A DNA stretch of 64,000 nt from Bryum argenteum (Eukaryota > Streptophyta > Bryopsida > Bryales > Bryaceae): the NCBI GenBank assembly GCA_037043015.1, contig CM073325.1, forward strand, positions 2,110,501 to 2,174,500, read 5' to 3'. The translations under genes were made by a program, and so were the position numbers. The notes beneath the pieces are model-generated. The model saw nothing but the letters and a program-made list of their open reading frames with translations. It was not told where the DNA came from and searched no databases. Position 1 is the first letter of the stretch. Each line of letters opens with the position of its first letter. Of the stretch, positions 10,892 to 23,300 are shown one piece after another.

Positions 10892-12641
10892 CTTTACCAA
10901 ACAAACTAAACTTGATTTTAGATGTTAGTTGTTATTTTAAGGGTGTTATATGTAGATTTTCAAGATCTAACATTGACGGGAGTGGGAAGTTTCTATCATT
11001 CACTCGTCTTGGGAAGATCAACTTCAGTGGTCGAGAAGGACGGTTAATGATAAATCACAACCTTCAATCGAGTGTGCTAATCGGATAAAATAGTCATTTG
11101 ATGTAGTAGAGCAAAAATATAGATTTACCACTATTGAAGATCCTCAAATCTAGACAATCCGAGCCACTTCTGAACATAAATTTTGAGTTGACATACGTCC
11201 AGACAAGGGGTTAGCAATAGTTGAGCAAGAAACAAAATACATGGGAGAGGCGATCGCTTTTGGAGAGAGAACAACTCTAAACATGATGAAAAGCAACAGT
11301 TCTATCAACTGGAAAAGGAGTACATTTAGGGCTAGGTCTGACATGGTATCAAGCCTAGTTGGCTCAGTTGGTTTGGTTGACTAGTCAAGTGACCTACCTG
11401 AGTTGGGTAGGTATCTATTTGCTGCTACTAAATCTATAGACTGTCTTTATTTCGTCTAACTCATACCGGTCTTTACATCCGATTATATATTGAATACCGA
11501 CCGGGTATCGACTAGTTCGGACCTAGCCTAAGGGAACTTCCGAAGAATATTTGGTTAACAAAGGGCTTCATAGGCGGGAGAAGTGTCCCAACAACTAATC
11601 ATGTAAGAAAGTATACCCTTGTGAGAAACAATAAGTTCATTAAACAAAGAGACGAAAACATGTAAATAGCCTTGAGCATACCAAGCAAAATGAAGGGGTG
11701 GTGTCCAACATGTTCCCGAGTGGAAAGTGAAGGAGTGAACACAAAAAAACACATGACCCAGATGAGCACACAGTTAAACCTTTAAAGTTTAAAGTTTCAA
11801 GGGGCTTGTTTGGGCCAATTTAGCTTTGATCAGCTCTCTAAATTAGTATTTTTAGCTAAAGTGCTTGACGATGAAACCTCATGCAGGTTGTAGAGTTTTT
11901 TCATACCTTTTCGAGAAGATATCTCATGCTTCAAAATTCCTCATATACTAGGTAATATCCACAGTCCAAATTTGAAAACGTTATTTGAAATTTGCCCAAG
12001 GTCGCCCAAGTTGCAATATATGGTCATTTATCCTCAAAATTTGCCCAAAATTGATTAAAACGCATAAAACTTCAAAGAATTCAATAAGAACTCAGATTTT
12101 ACTATTTTTCAAGTTTTGATTTTTTTTGTGCATGTACAAAAGGTAATACAACATGATCTTACCGTTTAGATTTTCAATCCAATGATTTTTTACATGTCTT
12201 TTTAATTGTCAAAACTCAGCCTTTGTATTTGAATCTCAGCATACCATCATGTAGAAGATCAAGCATTTCTTTGGAATTTATAGGTTGCATGATAATAATA
12301 GTTGCATGAACATATTCCTAAGTAACTCACCCAAGAAGAGGAATGTGAAGAGCCTCAATTCATATTTGCATCTAAAAAATGGCCCTCGAAACATACTTTT
12401 CCCTTTTCGCAACAAGGAAGAAAAACTTTCATAAACTTTGAACACTACAACTCCCATACGAGGAGGAATCTGAGTCTAGTAAGATTTGGTGTCGATGATC
12501 TTGTAGAAGTTAGGTACAAGATCGTATGGTTACAAACTTCAAAATTTACCATAAAATGAAAAATCTGACCTTGCAATGAAAGAAAATCTCACCTTGTGTT
12601 GAGGGTAATGCATGCAATTAGTGCCTTGAAAACTTTAAAGA
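10892..12641. other. Intergenic DNA without recognised genes
   Basis: AT-rich with only short chance ORFs. I recognise no gene, RNA or complete repeat here. Confidence 0.5.
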
Positions 12642-13010
12642 TTAACCCTTGAAGGTCCTTGCAAGCCCGAGGGGCTTTTTTCCAAGAGAATATGCCTTGT
12701 AGCTCTCATTGTACTCAACTTTTCACTTATATTTTGATGTCAAACTGGTCACCTTCTTGTGATGCATTCAAAGAGTGAAATTTTACAAATCAAAGCACAA
12801 CTTGTATGAGTGATTTTGTGCTTTAAAAGGATTGTGGTAGGTAGGTTGGGTTGTACATAAACATGTAGAAGGTTGCAAGCTCATCATTGATTGGTCCATT
12901 CATGGTGCCCAAGTTCAAAAAGTGCACTATTCATGATGCCCAAGTCCAAAAGATGTTGTGATCCAATTTCAGGCTGCCCGTTTTAGACCCCAAGGACCTT
13001 TAAGGGTTAA
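12642..13010 (+). mobile_element. TTAA-flanked piggyBac-like MITE, short class (copy A2)
   Basis: 369 bp with TTAA at 12642-12645 and 13007-13010. Termini are TTAACCCTTGAAGGTCC and GGACCTTTAAGGGTTAA. The interior matches A1 throughout (e.g. TTTTGATGTCAAACTGGTCA), with scattered differences. Confidence 0.85.
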
Positions 13011-13127
13011 CATAATGCAGGGAAAATGCAAATCACGTGTATTTGGTGCATGATGTCAATACGGACTATTCCATGGATCACCATGATCAGCTCCGCATAC
13101 TCCCAGGAAAGAGAATATTTGCTGGAA

Positions 13128-13227
13128 GATAGATAGAAACTCCGGTCCCTTTCTAAGGGGCCGGCGTGAATGAAGTGTCCGTTCGTAGGTGGACACTATA
13201 ACTATGCTAGTTTCTAGCCTAGTTACC
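13128..13227 (-). mobile_element. SINE fragment, minus orientation (S2)
   Basis: Starts with GATAGATAGAAACTCCGGTC, the complement of the SINE tail. It continues through the GGCGTGAATGAAGTGTCCG block and then jumps to GTGGACACTATAACTATGC, so an internal segment is missing. The 5' half of the SINE is absent. Confidence 0.75.
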
Positions 13228-15333
13228 ATTACTATTGCTGGAACATATAAAGAGCGATTGCAAGTGAAAGGCCTCTTCATCTTCACAAAATTGGTTATTC
13301 TCTCACCGGGAAGAGCTTTCAAACAAGGATTCTTGGTTTGATGCTTCGGTTACTTGGGATCGCCATGAATGCTGCCTCACGTTCAAACGGTCGGTATCTT
13401 CATCACGAGATCGGTTGCTACTTCTTCACGGTCGATCAGCTTCTTTCCGTGTTCAGTTTCAATGATTTCACATGCCCTCTCTTACTAATGAGCATGTGAA
13501 GGAGTTCACGGCAACCACTTGATGGTAATTATAGATAGTTTGCCAATTCATAACGGTCACGATTGTAAAATTTCGACGACGTGGGTTCGGAGCATCGTGA
13601 TTAGTAACCATGATGCACACCTTCATATCGTTAAGCACTTAGTGGCACAACACAAAAGCAAATTTGCACCAGATTGACACTTGGATTGTTGATTATCGTC
13701 TCAATTTCCACTTTTTGGCTCGTTATGAATCATAATGTTCATCGAGTCTGCCATTAGGATGAGTAATTGAGCGGATATTGTCGTGTTGCTCAAGCAACTC
13801 GACTAAGTCAATCATAAACCATAATGACCAGAATAGCAGACTCTGTGAACATTATCTACTTGTTTATAATTGATTGATGAAGTTTGTCGGTTTTTGGAAA
13901 GGAGATCAAAAGTGTATATAATATTTTTTGGCATCTATTAATCAAAGCATGTAGTTTCTTTTATTGTTTTTGTCGACTTGAGATATTGAATTTTAGAGTA
14001 ATTATGACTTGAGATATTGAATTTTAGAGTAATTGCGGCGACATGCTTGATTTTTAAAAAAAGTTTTGATGAACTTTTTGACGTCGTCATGTGGCAAAAC
14101 CTACCCATCTGCTCATAGATAATAGAAAGTAGAAAGTATTATTTAGTGAAAATAATCATCCCATATTTTGATGATGGGTTAGATGTAAGAGTAAGAAGTA
14201 TAATATCAATGAGATATTTCCAAAAATAATATGAACTACAACTTAAGTGTGTGCTTTCTTTGAATCTCTAGTTGTAGGTGGGAGATACATCAATTGTAGT
14301 TGTGTATGAAATACATCAATTGACAGTTGTAAGACATGTAGAAGTGAATGTTGGCCCCACTAAGAGATGTAGTACTTTGTGTTAAAAAACTATAGTCTAC
14401 TTGGAATGGATGCATCTTGTAGCTATTCTTTGTTCCATTATGTATAGAGACTTGGTTAACCTCTAAAGGTCCATTGTAAGCGCTTTTATAGGAGGAGAAT
14501 GTTAGAGCAACAGTCATGAAGTCTGCCTTTGCTCAAAGTAGACTATGTCTCTCGGACAATGCCCAAAAAAATGTTTGCGCCAATCATCATGTAGATTACT
14601 AAGTTGAAAATGCGCATGCAAAATTTAAGAGACCCATTCCCCTTTTTCAACCTTCATGCGGTTTTTTTCCCATAAGAAGGTACTAAAACGACGATTTGGG
14701 AAAACAAGCATAACGCATATTGTATTTTCTCTGTAAAAAAAGTAAACAGTGAGTAGGTACCTTTATGAGTTCATGACTTTTAAGCAATTTGTTTTCGCAA
14801 AATTTCAAAATAATGAAATTTTGAATGAAATAATTGGAAAATTACCAAAAAATTTAAAGATTGTATTTGTTTTTTTGGAGGTAGCCCTTGTAAAATCAGT
14901 AAATTTTTTGACTTTAGTTACTCTAGAACTTGAGCAGTCATTTAGTAGTAAACTTAATCCTTAGAAACTAATTTTGAAAAAACTAATTTTAGACTGCCCT
15001 TTTTTGGACTTGAAACCTAAAATCTTTAAATGAAGGTTTTAAAACTGGAATTTGACTTTGCAAATTTTACCACATGTACATTGATGTGTAAGGAGTACCA
15101 AAAAAAAATCATTACAAAATCTTTCATCCCCTTCATCTGAATTGCCCAAAATCGCAAGATTTTTATGGACCTTAAGAATACATAAATTTAAAAATTTTAG
15201 ACCTTCTAAATCAAATACAATTATCTTTTTGTTGTTGCTCAAAAGTTGGTGGAAACCTTCAAAGCACCATAATTCCTAAACTACAAGTTTTTTGTTGGGC
15301 TTGGAGGTGCTCATCCAAAAAGGAATTTAACTC
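13228..15333. other. Intergenic DNA with minor duplications
   Basis: No gene recognised. It contains a 31-bp tandem duplication (13975-14035, unit starting GACTTGAGATATTG). A segment at about 15015-15240 shares sequence with 16275-16440 (GGAATT(T/C)GACTTTGCA, then TTTTACCACAT). Confidence 0.5.
13975..14035 (+). repeat. 31-bp tandem duplication
   Basis: Two nearly identical units beginning GACTTGAGATATTGAATTTT at 13975 and 14006. Confidence 0.85.
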
Positions 15334-16445
15334 TTAACCCCTAAATGTCCTTGGGGTATTTTTAGCCAAAAACTCATTTTCAAAAAAAGTGATATAGATG
15401 AAAATAAAGATAAGCTATTGAGATCTCAACCGTAGAAACTTGTAATAGACTTGTAGTAGATCATGTGGACCAAAACTTGACTCATGGGACCTCATAGATT
15501 GCGAGATCATAACATATTAGTGCGCAAAACAGGCTACAAAATACCATCATTTCCACTTTGATGTGAAAATACTACCAACATGAAATTTGCAATCAGAAAA
15601 TCCGCAACTAGAAAGTTTTTCATCTTCATCTCAAAGACACTCTTGTACCAAAAAAATTCATCAAAAAAAAAATTTAGCTCAAATAGTAGCCTTCTAGTCG
15701 TGAAAACTGCCAAAAAATTTACAGAGGAAAAATAGTCCAAAACTAGACCCCTCGCACTCAAATCCATGCCTTTTCTTCAATATATCCTCGATTGGGTCAA
15801 GGTTTCTAACACTAAAAGTAGACTATAATTGGAATCCATCCCAAAAAATAAAGTCAAAATCTATCGGTGGATGAAGGAGCTCTTCAAAAATCATCCATTT
15901 TTTCACTATTTTCATCGTAGAAACATCATTGCAAAGCCAATACCAAAGTTATCTAGATCAAAAAACTTCCAACTACAAAGTTGTTGGGATGCATCTAAAT
16001 ATCAAACCTATGAAAAAAAATTCATGAAAAACTATTTTAGATTTCACATAATTGGCTTGCAATGGTAAAACATGCCAAATGTTTGAAAACCCAAAAACAA
16101 AAGCTGCCTTCACTAAAATCCATGCCATTTACTCATACTTTATTTTATGAGTGTGCAATTTTTACCACATAAACTAGACTTGATTTGTGACCTAACCCAA
16201 GTGATTTCGTTAAAAACAGAGTTTGGATGAAGAAGTTATGGCTCTTCACTCGGCTCGCAACCCAAGGATCGTCCTAGAAGACTCAAAAATTGGAATTCGA
16301 CTTTGCAGATTTTACCACATACACTTTGCAGTATAAGGAGGACTCGATAAAATTCTTAGGCAAAAATATCACTTCTAACCCCTTCATCTAGGCTGCCCGG
16401 AATTGCAAAAACTCATTTCGGGCTTCAAGGAAAGTTAGGGGTTAA
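15334..16445 (+). mobile_element. TTAA-flanked piggyBac-like element, long class (copy B2), chimeric right side
   Basis: The left end TTAACCCCTAAATGTCC is at 15334. The body matches B1, B3 and B5 until about 16250. The right part (16260-16440) instead resembles the repeat at 15015-15240, yet the end is still GGGGTTAA at 16438-16445. It is non-coding; the apparent ORFs are short. Confidence 0.65.
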
Positions 16446-16567
16446 TCTAAGTATCAATTAGAAAATCTAAGCGTAGAATCCTAAAATGAACTTGGCTTAT
16501 TACTTGCATGTACAATTTGAACCATTGATTCTTTTTCATTTGTGAGATTATAATGGTAAAAGTTGGC

Positions 16568-16936
16568 GAGGCACCACAAGCCTTGGCTTGGTGGTTAGGG
16601 CTTCGGCCCCCAATGAGGAGGTCGTGGGTTCCATTCCCCATGCCGGCGTGGTGCTTACCACTATAGTCGACCCAACTATTGTGGGGGGTCTTTGGACCTT
16701 GTTGTATGGGTACCTCAAAGCCCTTTGGGGGGATACTATGTCAAGTATCTTCAAGGCATTAGTAACTAGGCTAGAAACTAGCGTAGTTATAGTGTCCACC
16801 CTCGAGAGGGGGAAGTAGTATTGTTCCAATTTCCCCTTGTCCGGTGGCCATCGGGATATTAGCATTACGAACGGACACTTCATTCACGCCGGCCCCTTAG
16901 AAAGGGACCGGAGTTTCTATCTATCATCTATCTATC
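16568..16936 (+). mobile_element. tRNA-derived SINE, full length (copy S3)
   Basis: 369 bp flanked by an 11-bp target duplication TAAAAGTTGGC (16557-16567 and 16937-16947). The head is tRNA-like: A box around TGGCTTGGTGGTTAGG (16584-16599) and B box GGTTCCATTCC (16627-16637). The body is unrelated to tRNA. The tail is GGAGTTTCTATC with TATC/ATCT repeats. It would be transcribed by RNA polymerase III and mobilised by a LINE in trans (known for SINEs in general). The partner LINE is not identified. Confidence 0.92.
16579..16637 (+). promoter_or_regulatory. Internal pol III promoter (A and B boxes) of SINE S3
   Basis: A-box-like TGGCTTGGTGGTTAGG and B-box-like GGTTCCATTCC lie about 30 bp apart, as in tRNA genes. 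The B box differs from the usual GGTTCRANNCC at the R position. Confidence 0.7.
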
Positions 16937-17000
16937 TAAAAGTTGGCTGATTTCACTCCCTCCGAAAACCCCAAAAAGTCACTTCGACTTTCTTGGATCT

Positions 17001-17981
17001 TTAACCCCTAAACGCCCAAGCCTATTTTTAGCAAAAAAACACATTTCCATAGAAATTGTCATAGATGAAAATCAAGAGAAGCTATTAAAATCTTAACCGT
17101 ACAAACTTGTAATAGACTTATCGAAGATCATGTGGACCAAAATTTGAGTCATGAGGCCTTATAGATCGGGAGATCGTAACATATTAATATCAAAAACAAA
17201 CTGCAAAATTTCATCATTTCACTTTGAGGTGGAAATGCTACCAATATACCTATTGCAATGAAAAAATCACCAACTAGAAAGATGTTCACCTTCATCTTAA
17301 TAAGTCCTTTACCCAACAAAAATTCATCAAAAAAAATTCTTGGCTCAAATATAAGCCATGCAATGGTAAAAACTACCGAACATTTTACAAAGGAAAAATA
17401 GTCCAAAACTAGACCCTTTGCATTCAATTTCATGCTTTATCTTCAAAACATCTTCGATCTTGTTAAGGTTTCTACCACTTAGACTAGACTCTAATTGGAG
17501 ACCATCCCAAAAAATCAAGTTGAAATCCAACGGTGGATGAGGGAGATATAGCTCCTCAAATATCATCCATTTTCTCACTTTTTCTCATTGACAAAACATC
17601 ATTGCAAATCCAATAGCAAAATCATTTGGATCAAAAACTCCTCACTACGAAGTTGTTAAGAATCACCTTAAGATCATGACCATGAAAAAAAAAATCATGA
17701 AAAACTATTTTTAATTTCACATAATTGGCTTGCAATGGTAATACATGCCCCATGCTTGGAATCCCAAAAACAAGAGCTGTCTTCACTAAAGTGCATTCCA
17801 TTAATTCATACTTTATTGTATGGGCTTGCAAATTTTACAACACAAACTAGACTTGATTTGGAACCTAACCCAAGTGATTTCATCCAAAACGGACCTTGGA
17901 TGAGGAAGATATGGCTCTTCAAAGTTTCTGGATGTACATCCGCAATGTCGTTTTTCGACATCGTGGGCGTTTAAGGGTTAA
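17001..17981 (+). mobile_element. TTAA-flanked piggyBac-like element, long class (copy B3)
   Basis: 981 bp from TTAACCCCTAAACGCCC (17001) to GGGCGTTTAAGGGTTAA (17981). An extra GGGTTAA follows to 17988. It is the clearest uninterrupted plus-orientation long copy. The length equals copy B4 (981 bp). There is no transposase. Confidence 0.85.
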
Positions 17982-17988
17982 GGGTTAA

Positions 17989-18553
17989 ACAATACTGATG
18001 ATAGAGCAAGAGGTGACCTCCCGCAGTGGTAAAATCTTCAGGTGATCAAAATGGGCATGGGTTACATATTGTTTGCACGTACTCCCATCACATGATGGGA
18101 TGGGTACATCCACCACCATCATCATGACCATCACATTGAAGTAGGTACCGAGTACTGGTACAGTACAGGCATGGGGGTAGGTAGTGCCCACCCTACCAGC
18201 CCCCTACCATTCCAGCCCTTGACTCAGTCTGTTCACTTGACTAATATACGCCCTTACTAATTTTTTGAGGAAATAATTAAAGCAATTCACACATGTTTAG
18301 ATATGATTGTCAACAAGAAAAATAAATTTTCCTTATATCATTAAATGAACTCAAACAAAATAATCTTAAAAGTATGTTTAGGTACTCTTGTACCAAATAT
18401 GAGTATATAATGCTAGATCATGAAGGAATATTCTAATCTCATCAGTCTTAAATAGGTCCAAAGTTCTCTTTCATATGTAAGACTAAAAATATATGAAAAT
18501 GAACACCAGACTCATAGGGGTTGGCGTGAACAAAGTGTCTGTTCAACCCACCC
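17989..18553. other. Intergenic DNA
   Basis: No gene recognised. A degenerate piece of the SINE 3' end (minus orientation) lies near 18515-18546 (GGGGTTGGCGTGAACAAAGT). Confidence 0.5.
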
Positions 18554-18632
18554 TTGAATGCATATTATGTAATTAAGACTACATGTGTAGATTATCAAAA
18601 ATGGATGTTGGGTTGGGATGTATATTATGTAA

Positions 18633-19002
18633 TTAACCCTTAAACGCCCATGGGGTCTGAAATGGGCAGCCCAAAATTGGATTACAGCATCTTTTGGACT
18701 TGGGCATCATGAATAGTGCACTTTTTGAACTTGGGCATCATGAATAGGCCAATCAATGATGAGCTTGCAACCTCCTACAAGGTTATGTACCACCCCAACC
18801 TACCTACCACAATCCTTTCAAAGCACAAAATCATTCATACAAATTGTGATTTGAATTGTGAAATTTCACTTTTTGAATGCATCAGAAGAAGGTGACCAGT
18901 TTGACATCAAAATATGAGTGAAATGTTGAGTACAGTGAGAGCTACAGGGAAGATTCTGTTGGAATCATGCCCCTCGGGCTTGCTTGGGCGTTTAAGGGTT
19001 AA
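18633..19002 (-). mobile_element. TTAA-flanked piggyBac-like MITE, short class (copy A3)
   Basis: 370 bp, inverted relative to A1. Termini are TTAACCCTTAAACGCCC and GGGCGTTTAAGGGTTAA. It shares its right TTAA (18999-19002) with the neighbouring element. Confidence 0.9.
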
Positions 19003-19241
19003 CCCTTAAACGTCATATGCTGTCCTGATACCACACCCAAAATCTCTTTTAGAACTCCACTTTTAGCATTATTCTATTTTTAATTTGCGTGAGCTCTATT
19101 CTAAGAAAGTATAGATCTCTTTAAGGTGCTCACTTTGGAATTTTAAAAATTCCATTTGGTATAATGGAGTGTAAGTTATGAGCAAGATTCTCTCAAAAAA
19201 AAACCCAACCCCTCGGGCTGGGTCTGACGTTTAAGGGTTAA
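18999..19241 (+). mobile_element. TTAA-flanked piggyBac-like MITE, third class (copy C1)
   Basis: About 243 bp with ends TTAACCCTTAAACGTC and GACGTTTAAGGGTTAA. The interior differs from the A and B classes. It abuts A3 through one shared TTAA, as expected if one element landed in the terminal TTAA of the other. Confidence 0.8.
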
Positions 19242-19290
19242 GACTACATGTGTAGATTATCAAAAATGGATGTTGGGTTGGGGTTAATGT

Positions 19291-20335
19291 GAAATGTGAG
19301 CATGTAAAAATGGTTAAAAGGTATGAAACTTGACATCCGCACAAAGTAACTCAGAGTTGACAAGCTCATTGTGTTCAAGGTGATCCATTAGAATTTGCAA
19401 AAAGTAGATGAAAGACTTGTCATGACCAGTTGGAATCATACATTTCAAACTTATTTTGGATGAATTTTGGATTTTAGCAGTGTAAGTAGTAGGTGTGTAC
19501 TGGAGTTGGAAGCTATAATGTACCTTCTACTCGAATGTCCTTAGTGTACAGTTGTGGTCTCGTGCAATTTCTGATCATCCTACCTTAGGAAACTCCATCT
19601 CAAGCAATTTGAAACTCCTCCAATGAAACTTGTCCATTGACTAATGATTAGAAAGTGACACATGATAACGACAGTTGCGCCACTTTCCCTTTTGAATGAT
19701 GAGAACCGTGCTCACATGCTAATTGGAACACTTTCGGGGCGTTCAACCGTGGCGCCGGAACAGTGCCCGCGAGCGGGAGCCAGCAAGAGCGCGGCGATGG
19801 ACAGACGGCCAACATTGCTCTTGGCATTCTTCGTCATCGAAAGGACCTTCTCCGTCGTCGTCGCTGTCAGTCCCTGTAGCCACTGCCGCTCCTCCTTTTG
19901 ATTTTAATGACATTACTTTTCGTTTCCAAATGGGCTTGACAAGTCGTCCGCTCACTCCGATCTTCCTTTCACTGTTCCCTTTTCTTGCTTGTTTCTGCCA
20001 CCTGGTGACGAGCCACGATTGTTCCAATTGACTGGAACCGAGTCGTGGGCCCATGAAGCTTCTACTTACGAATTCGGCCAATTTTGGGTCCTCGCACCTT
20101 TTCTTGGCAGTAATGTAGCTGCAATGTGATCCTGGTTTTGAGGGCTGGCTTGACGCCCAAATATGGCAATTCGCTCGGGGTTGAGGGTTTTTCGACTCCG
20201 AGCCTCCTCCGCCTTTCCCATTTTTGATTGGCGCGAATCTTCTTGAAAGTGATTGCGACACTTGAGCTAGAAGTTGGTCATGAACGATTGAATTTCCGGA
20301 GATGAAGCTCTCCGAGTGATTCTGGAGAGGAAAAG
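19291..20335. other. Upstream region of the XEG113-like gene
   Basis: AT-rich up to about 19650, then a GC-richer stretch to 20335 that is probably promoter/5' UTR. A 172-codon minus-strand frame (20261-19743) is open here but matches nothing I know. Its acidic patch TDSDDDGEGPFDDEE could be chance. Confidence 0.45.
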
Positions 20336-23300
20336 ATGAAGCCTTTGACGGTGTTTGTCCAAGTCAGTGCTGTGGTGGTGGTGCTGGCGCTCTCGTACTA
20401 CTTGGGGCGCCCCATTTACTTCGAATCGCTCGTGAAAGCGCAGGATGCTGCTTCTCAAGTCTCGCTCACAGGTCACTTACTTTGCCAGTGTCACTTCCGA
20501 TTCAGGGTAGAAGCCGCAGATCCGTATGCAATCTCGAATTATTTGCTCACACTGCTCGCATGAGCTTCAAACTTAGGGTTCACATTACACCAATCGTACA
20601 ATTTCTTTCGCTTAAATATCCGACGTAACGCAGAATCTGTCATCGTTCAATAATCGTCTTGATGCAAATTGTAAATCTTAAGGTGGTGTACACTCTCAGA
20701 CTACTCCAACCTCAACAGAGTCAAATTTCAGGGTGTCAATCATGCAATGAAAACGTAGCAGTGTTTCGAAGAAATTCATGATTCAAAGGGTCATTTTCAC
20801 ATGCGAAGTGCCTAGATTGTTTAATCTTGTTGTTGCTCCTTTTCGCAGATGCTCAGCTGGTTCCAAACGTCGATGGAGCTCCGAGTGGCGATGTCATAGC
20901 TGAGGTGCGTTATCAGATGATCCTTTCTAAGCAATTGTTGACTAAGCCACTCAGGTTAAGGTAGAAGATCTTATAACATGCTTCCATTGGAAGATCCAAC
21001 ATTGCATGGGTTTGAGTGCAGATGGGAGCAGGGGTGCCGAATGAGGGAGCTGCTAATTCAACAGAGGATGAGGGTGGACATGGGCGATCAAAGCCCGGTG
21101 AGAATGGCGAAGCTCATTTCGGACTATACCCTGTCTTGCAGCAGCCTATATGGACAGTGCCTCCTGCTGGTAGCAAGATGCCGCCACGGGAGGCTTTTGC
21201 CTTGACGAGAGAGATGATTGAGTTTCGGGCCAAGAAGAAGGTGATCGCCGTCACGTTCGCCAATTTTGCTTTCATGGATTTCGTCACCAATTGGGTCCGT
21301 CACCTCACCGACTACGAAGTCACCAACATCCTTGTCGGTACGTGCTTCCCATCAAAAGCGATGCTCGTCACTTTCATTAGGATGCACTAGTGTGCCTTCT
21401 TGTGAGGCCACTACGACATTTATTGAGATCAATTGCTTATGCAATCTTTGATTGGGGACTACATATACCAGTAAGCAAGTCCATTTGCATACAAGTGGCT
21501 GTGCATATTCTAGTTGTACCGAGTGTGAACTATATCTACTGGATTTATCCTCCTATTCATCAATCTCCATATCTGTTCGGCTTTTTGAATAATTTCAACT
21601 GATTGTTACTAGTAGTAATATAGAAAACAGAGATTCCTCGGTCAATATTGTAGTGCATGATGACCATAGGTACTTTTCGTGTATCTCAGCTGCTGTAGAT
21701 ATAAAAGCGGCCACTAGGAGTTAAACCACATTGATTCAAGTACCTGTATCTTAGCTTATTTGTCTGGAATCGTTACTCATTTGGTTCTAATAGAAGTACA
21801 TTCTTTTCCAAATAGTATCTGTAGTTACCAGAAAATGGTATTTTGACTTTTTAAGTAGTCGCTTGTGTTAAAATGAGATGTACTTCTAAAGGTCGTGAAC
21901 TCGAATCAGAAGGAAATTGATTGTGTTTTAGGCTAAAGTACAGAGCACAAATCTATCGGACAATAATCTAGCGCATGAATGCCAATGATTAGCTTTTCGA
22001 GTTGTGTACCTATTGATGAATTCTGGTTTGATCCATTCTGTGATCAGGCGCGATGGACACCAAGATACTGGAAGCTCTGTTCTGGAAAGGCGTGCCTGTC
22101 TTCGATATGCGCAGCGGCATGGAGACGATCGATGTTGGTTGGGGTACTCCCAAGTTCCACAAGATGGGCCGAGAGAAAGTCATCCTCATCAACGCTTTCC
22201 TTGCAGAAGGCTATGAAATATTAATGTGCGACACCGACGTTGTTTTCCTTCAGGCAAATTTCTCTCCTAAAAATCCTTACATTTCTCACCTTAGCTAGAA
22301 TTCTACTTCGTCACTGTATGCAAGATCAAAACCGTCCATATCAAAGAGGCTCAGAACTTTAACAGGTCAAAAAACTCAAGCTGAAACCTTCTCGTAAGTA
22401 TTACACAAGGCTCAAGTGTGACTATAATTTTGATCACAAAAGAAGGGAGTGGTCTCTGCACTAATCAATATCAATGCTATATCTTTGATGAGTGTATCGA
22501 GCACTATGATTCTCTTTATTATTGGCGAACAAATTCAACGATTTATAGCCAGTCCGAAATGTTAACACCATAGTGTGTGGGGTCTTACGACAGGATCCTT
22601 TTCCCTACTTTGAGCGGTACTCCGATGCCGACATTTTGACCTCCAGTGACGAGGTGGTGAACTCTGTCGATGACGACAAGCTTGAAAACTGGTTAAGATG
22701 TGAGTTTCCTTACTCAGATATCTCATCTATATTTACCTCTGCGATTTGCAAAGTCATTCTGCAAGTACTGATTTTATTTATTTATTTATTTATTTTTTTT
22801 CTCTGTGCGTTGGCAAGCATGGGGAGCTTTCAATATTGGCATATTCTTCTGGCGGCCGACAGCCGTTGCTAAAGAGCTTGCAAAGGAGTGGTTAGAGCTT
22901 CTGCTTTCAGATGACAGAATCTGGGATCAAAATGGGTTCAACGATCTTGTTCGTAACAAAACAGGCCCCTCCGTTGGAAACGATGGTCTTTTCTGGGCTT
23001 ATCATGGAAATCTAAAGCTGGGGATTCTACCTGTCAGTTTGTATTGCAGCGGCCACACATTCTTTATACAGGTACCCCTTTTCCTGCAATCTGTATTTCT
23101 CGAGTAATGATTTTCATTTGTTTCGATCTGTCCATATATTTCTAGTAGTTTTTCCATTCTACAGAAGCATAATCCTTAACCACTTGAAGATTTATAATAC
23201 TCAATAGCGATCCTCTAGTAACGATTTTTAAACTCTCTATGTTGTTTGGTTATTTGCAAACAGGAGCTGTATAAGAAGCTGGATCTGGTTCCATATGCGG

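Larger units (their letters stand above)
18554..19290. repeat. Tandem duplication of about 60 bp, second unit split by two TTAA elements
   Basis: Unit 1 (about 18554-18612) reads ...TATTATGTAATTAAGACTAC... and ends TGTTGGGTTGGG. Unit 2 starts at 18613 with the same sequence but is interrupted exactly at its TTAA (18633) and resumes with GACTACATGTGTAG after 19241. Unit 1 is therefore a built-in empty site for the insertions in unit 2. Confidence 0.9.

Noticed and set aside
14749-14964. 71-codon frame (MSRYLYEF...)
   Set aside because: The first codon is GTG, there is no splice support or similarity, and it lies in AT-rich repeat-bearing DNA.
16570-16641. A genuine tRNA gene
   Set aside because: Only A- and B-box resemblance remains. 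There is no foldable cloverleaf or anticodon arm, and the copies with target duplications show it is a SINE head.
18079-18215. Possible hairpin or regulatory RNA around CATCACATGATGGGATGGGT
   Set aside because: Low-complexity CATCAC repeats without a stable long stem or conserved context.
19743-20261. 172-codon minus-strand frame upstream of the XEG113-like gene
   Set aside because: No recognisable domain or splice context; likely chance in a GC-rich 5' region.
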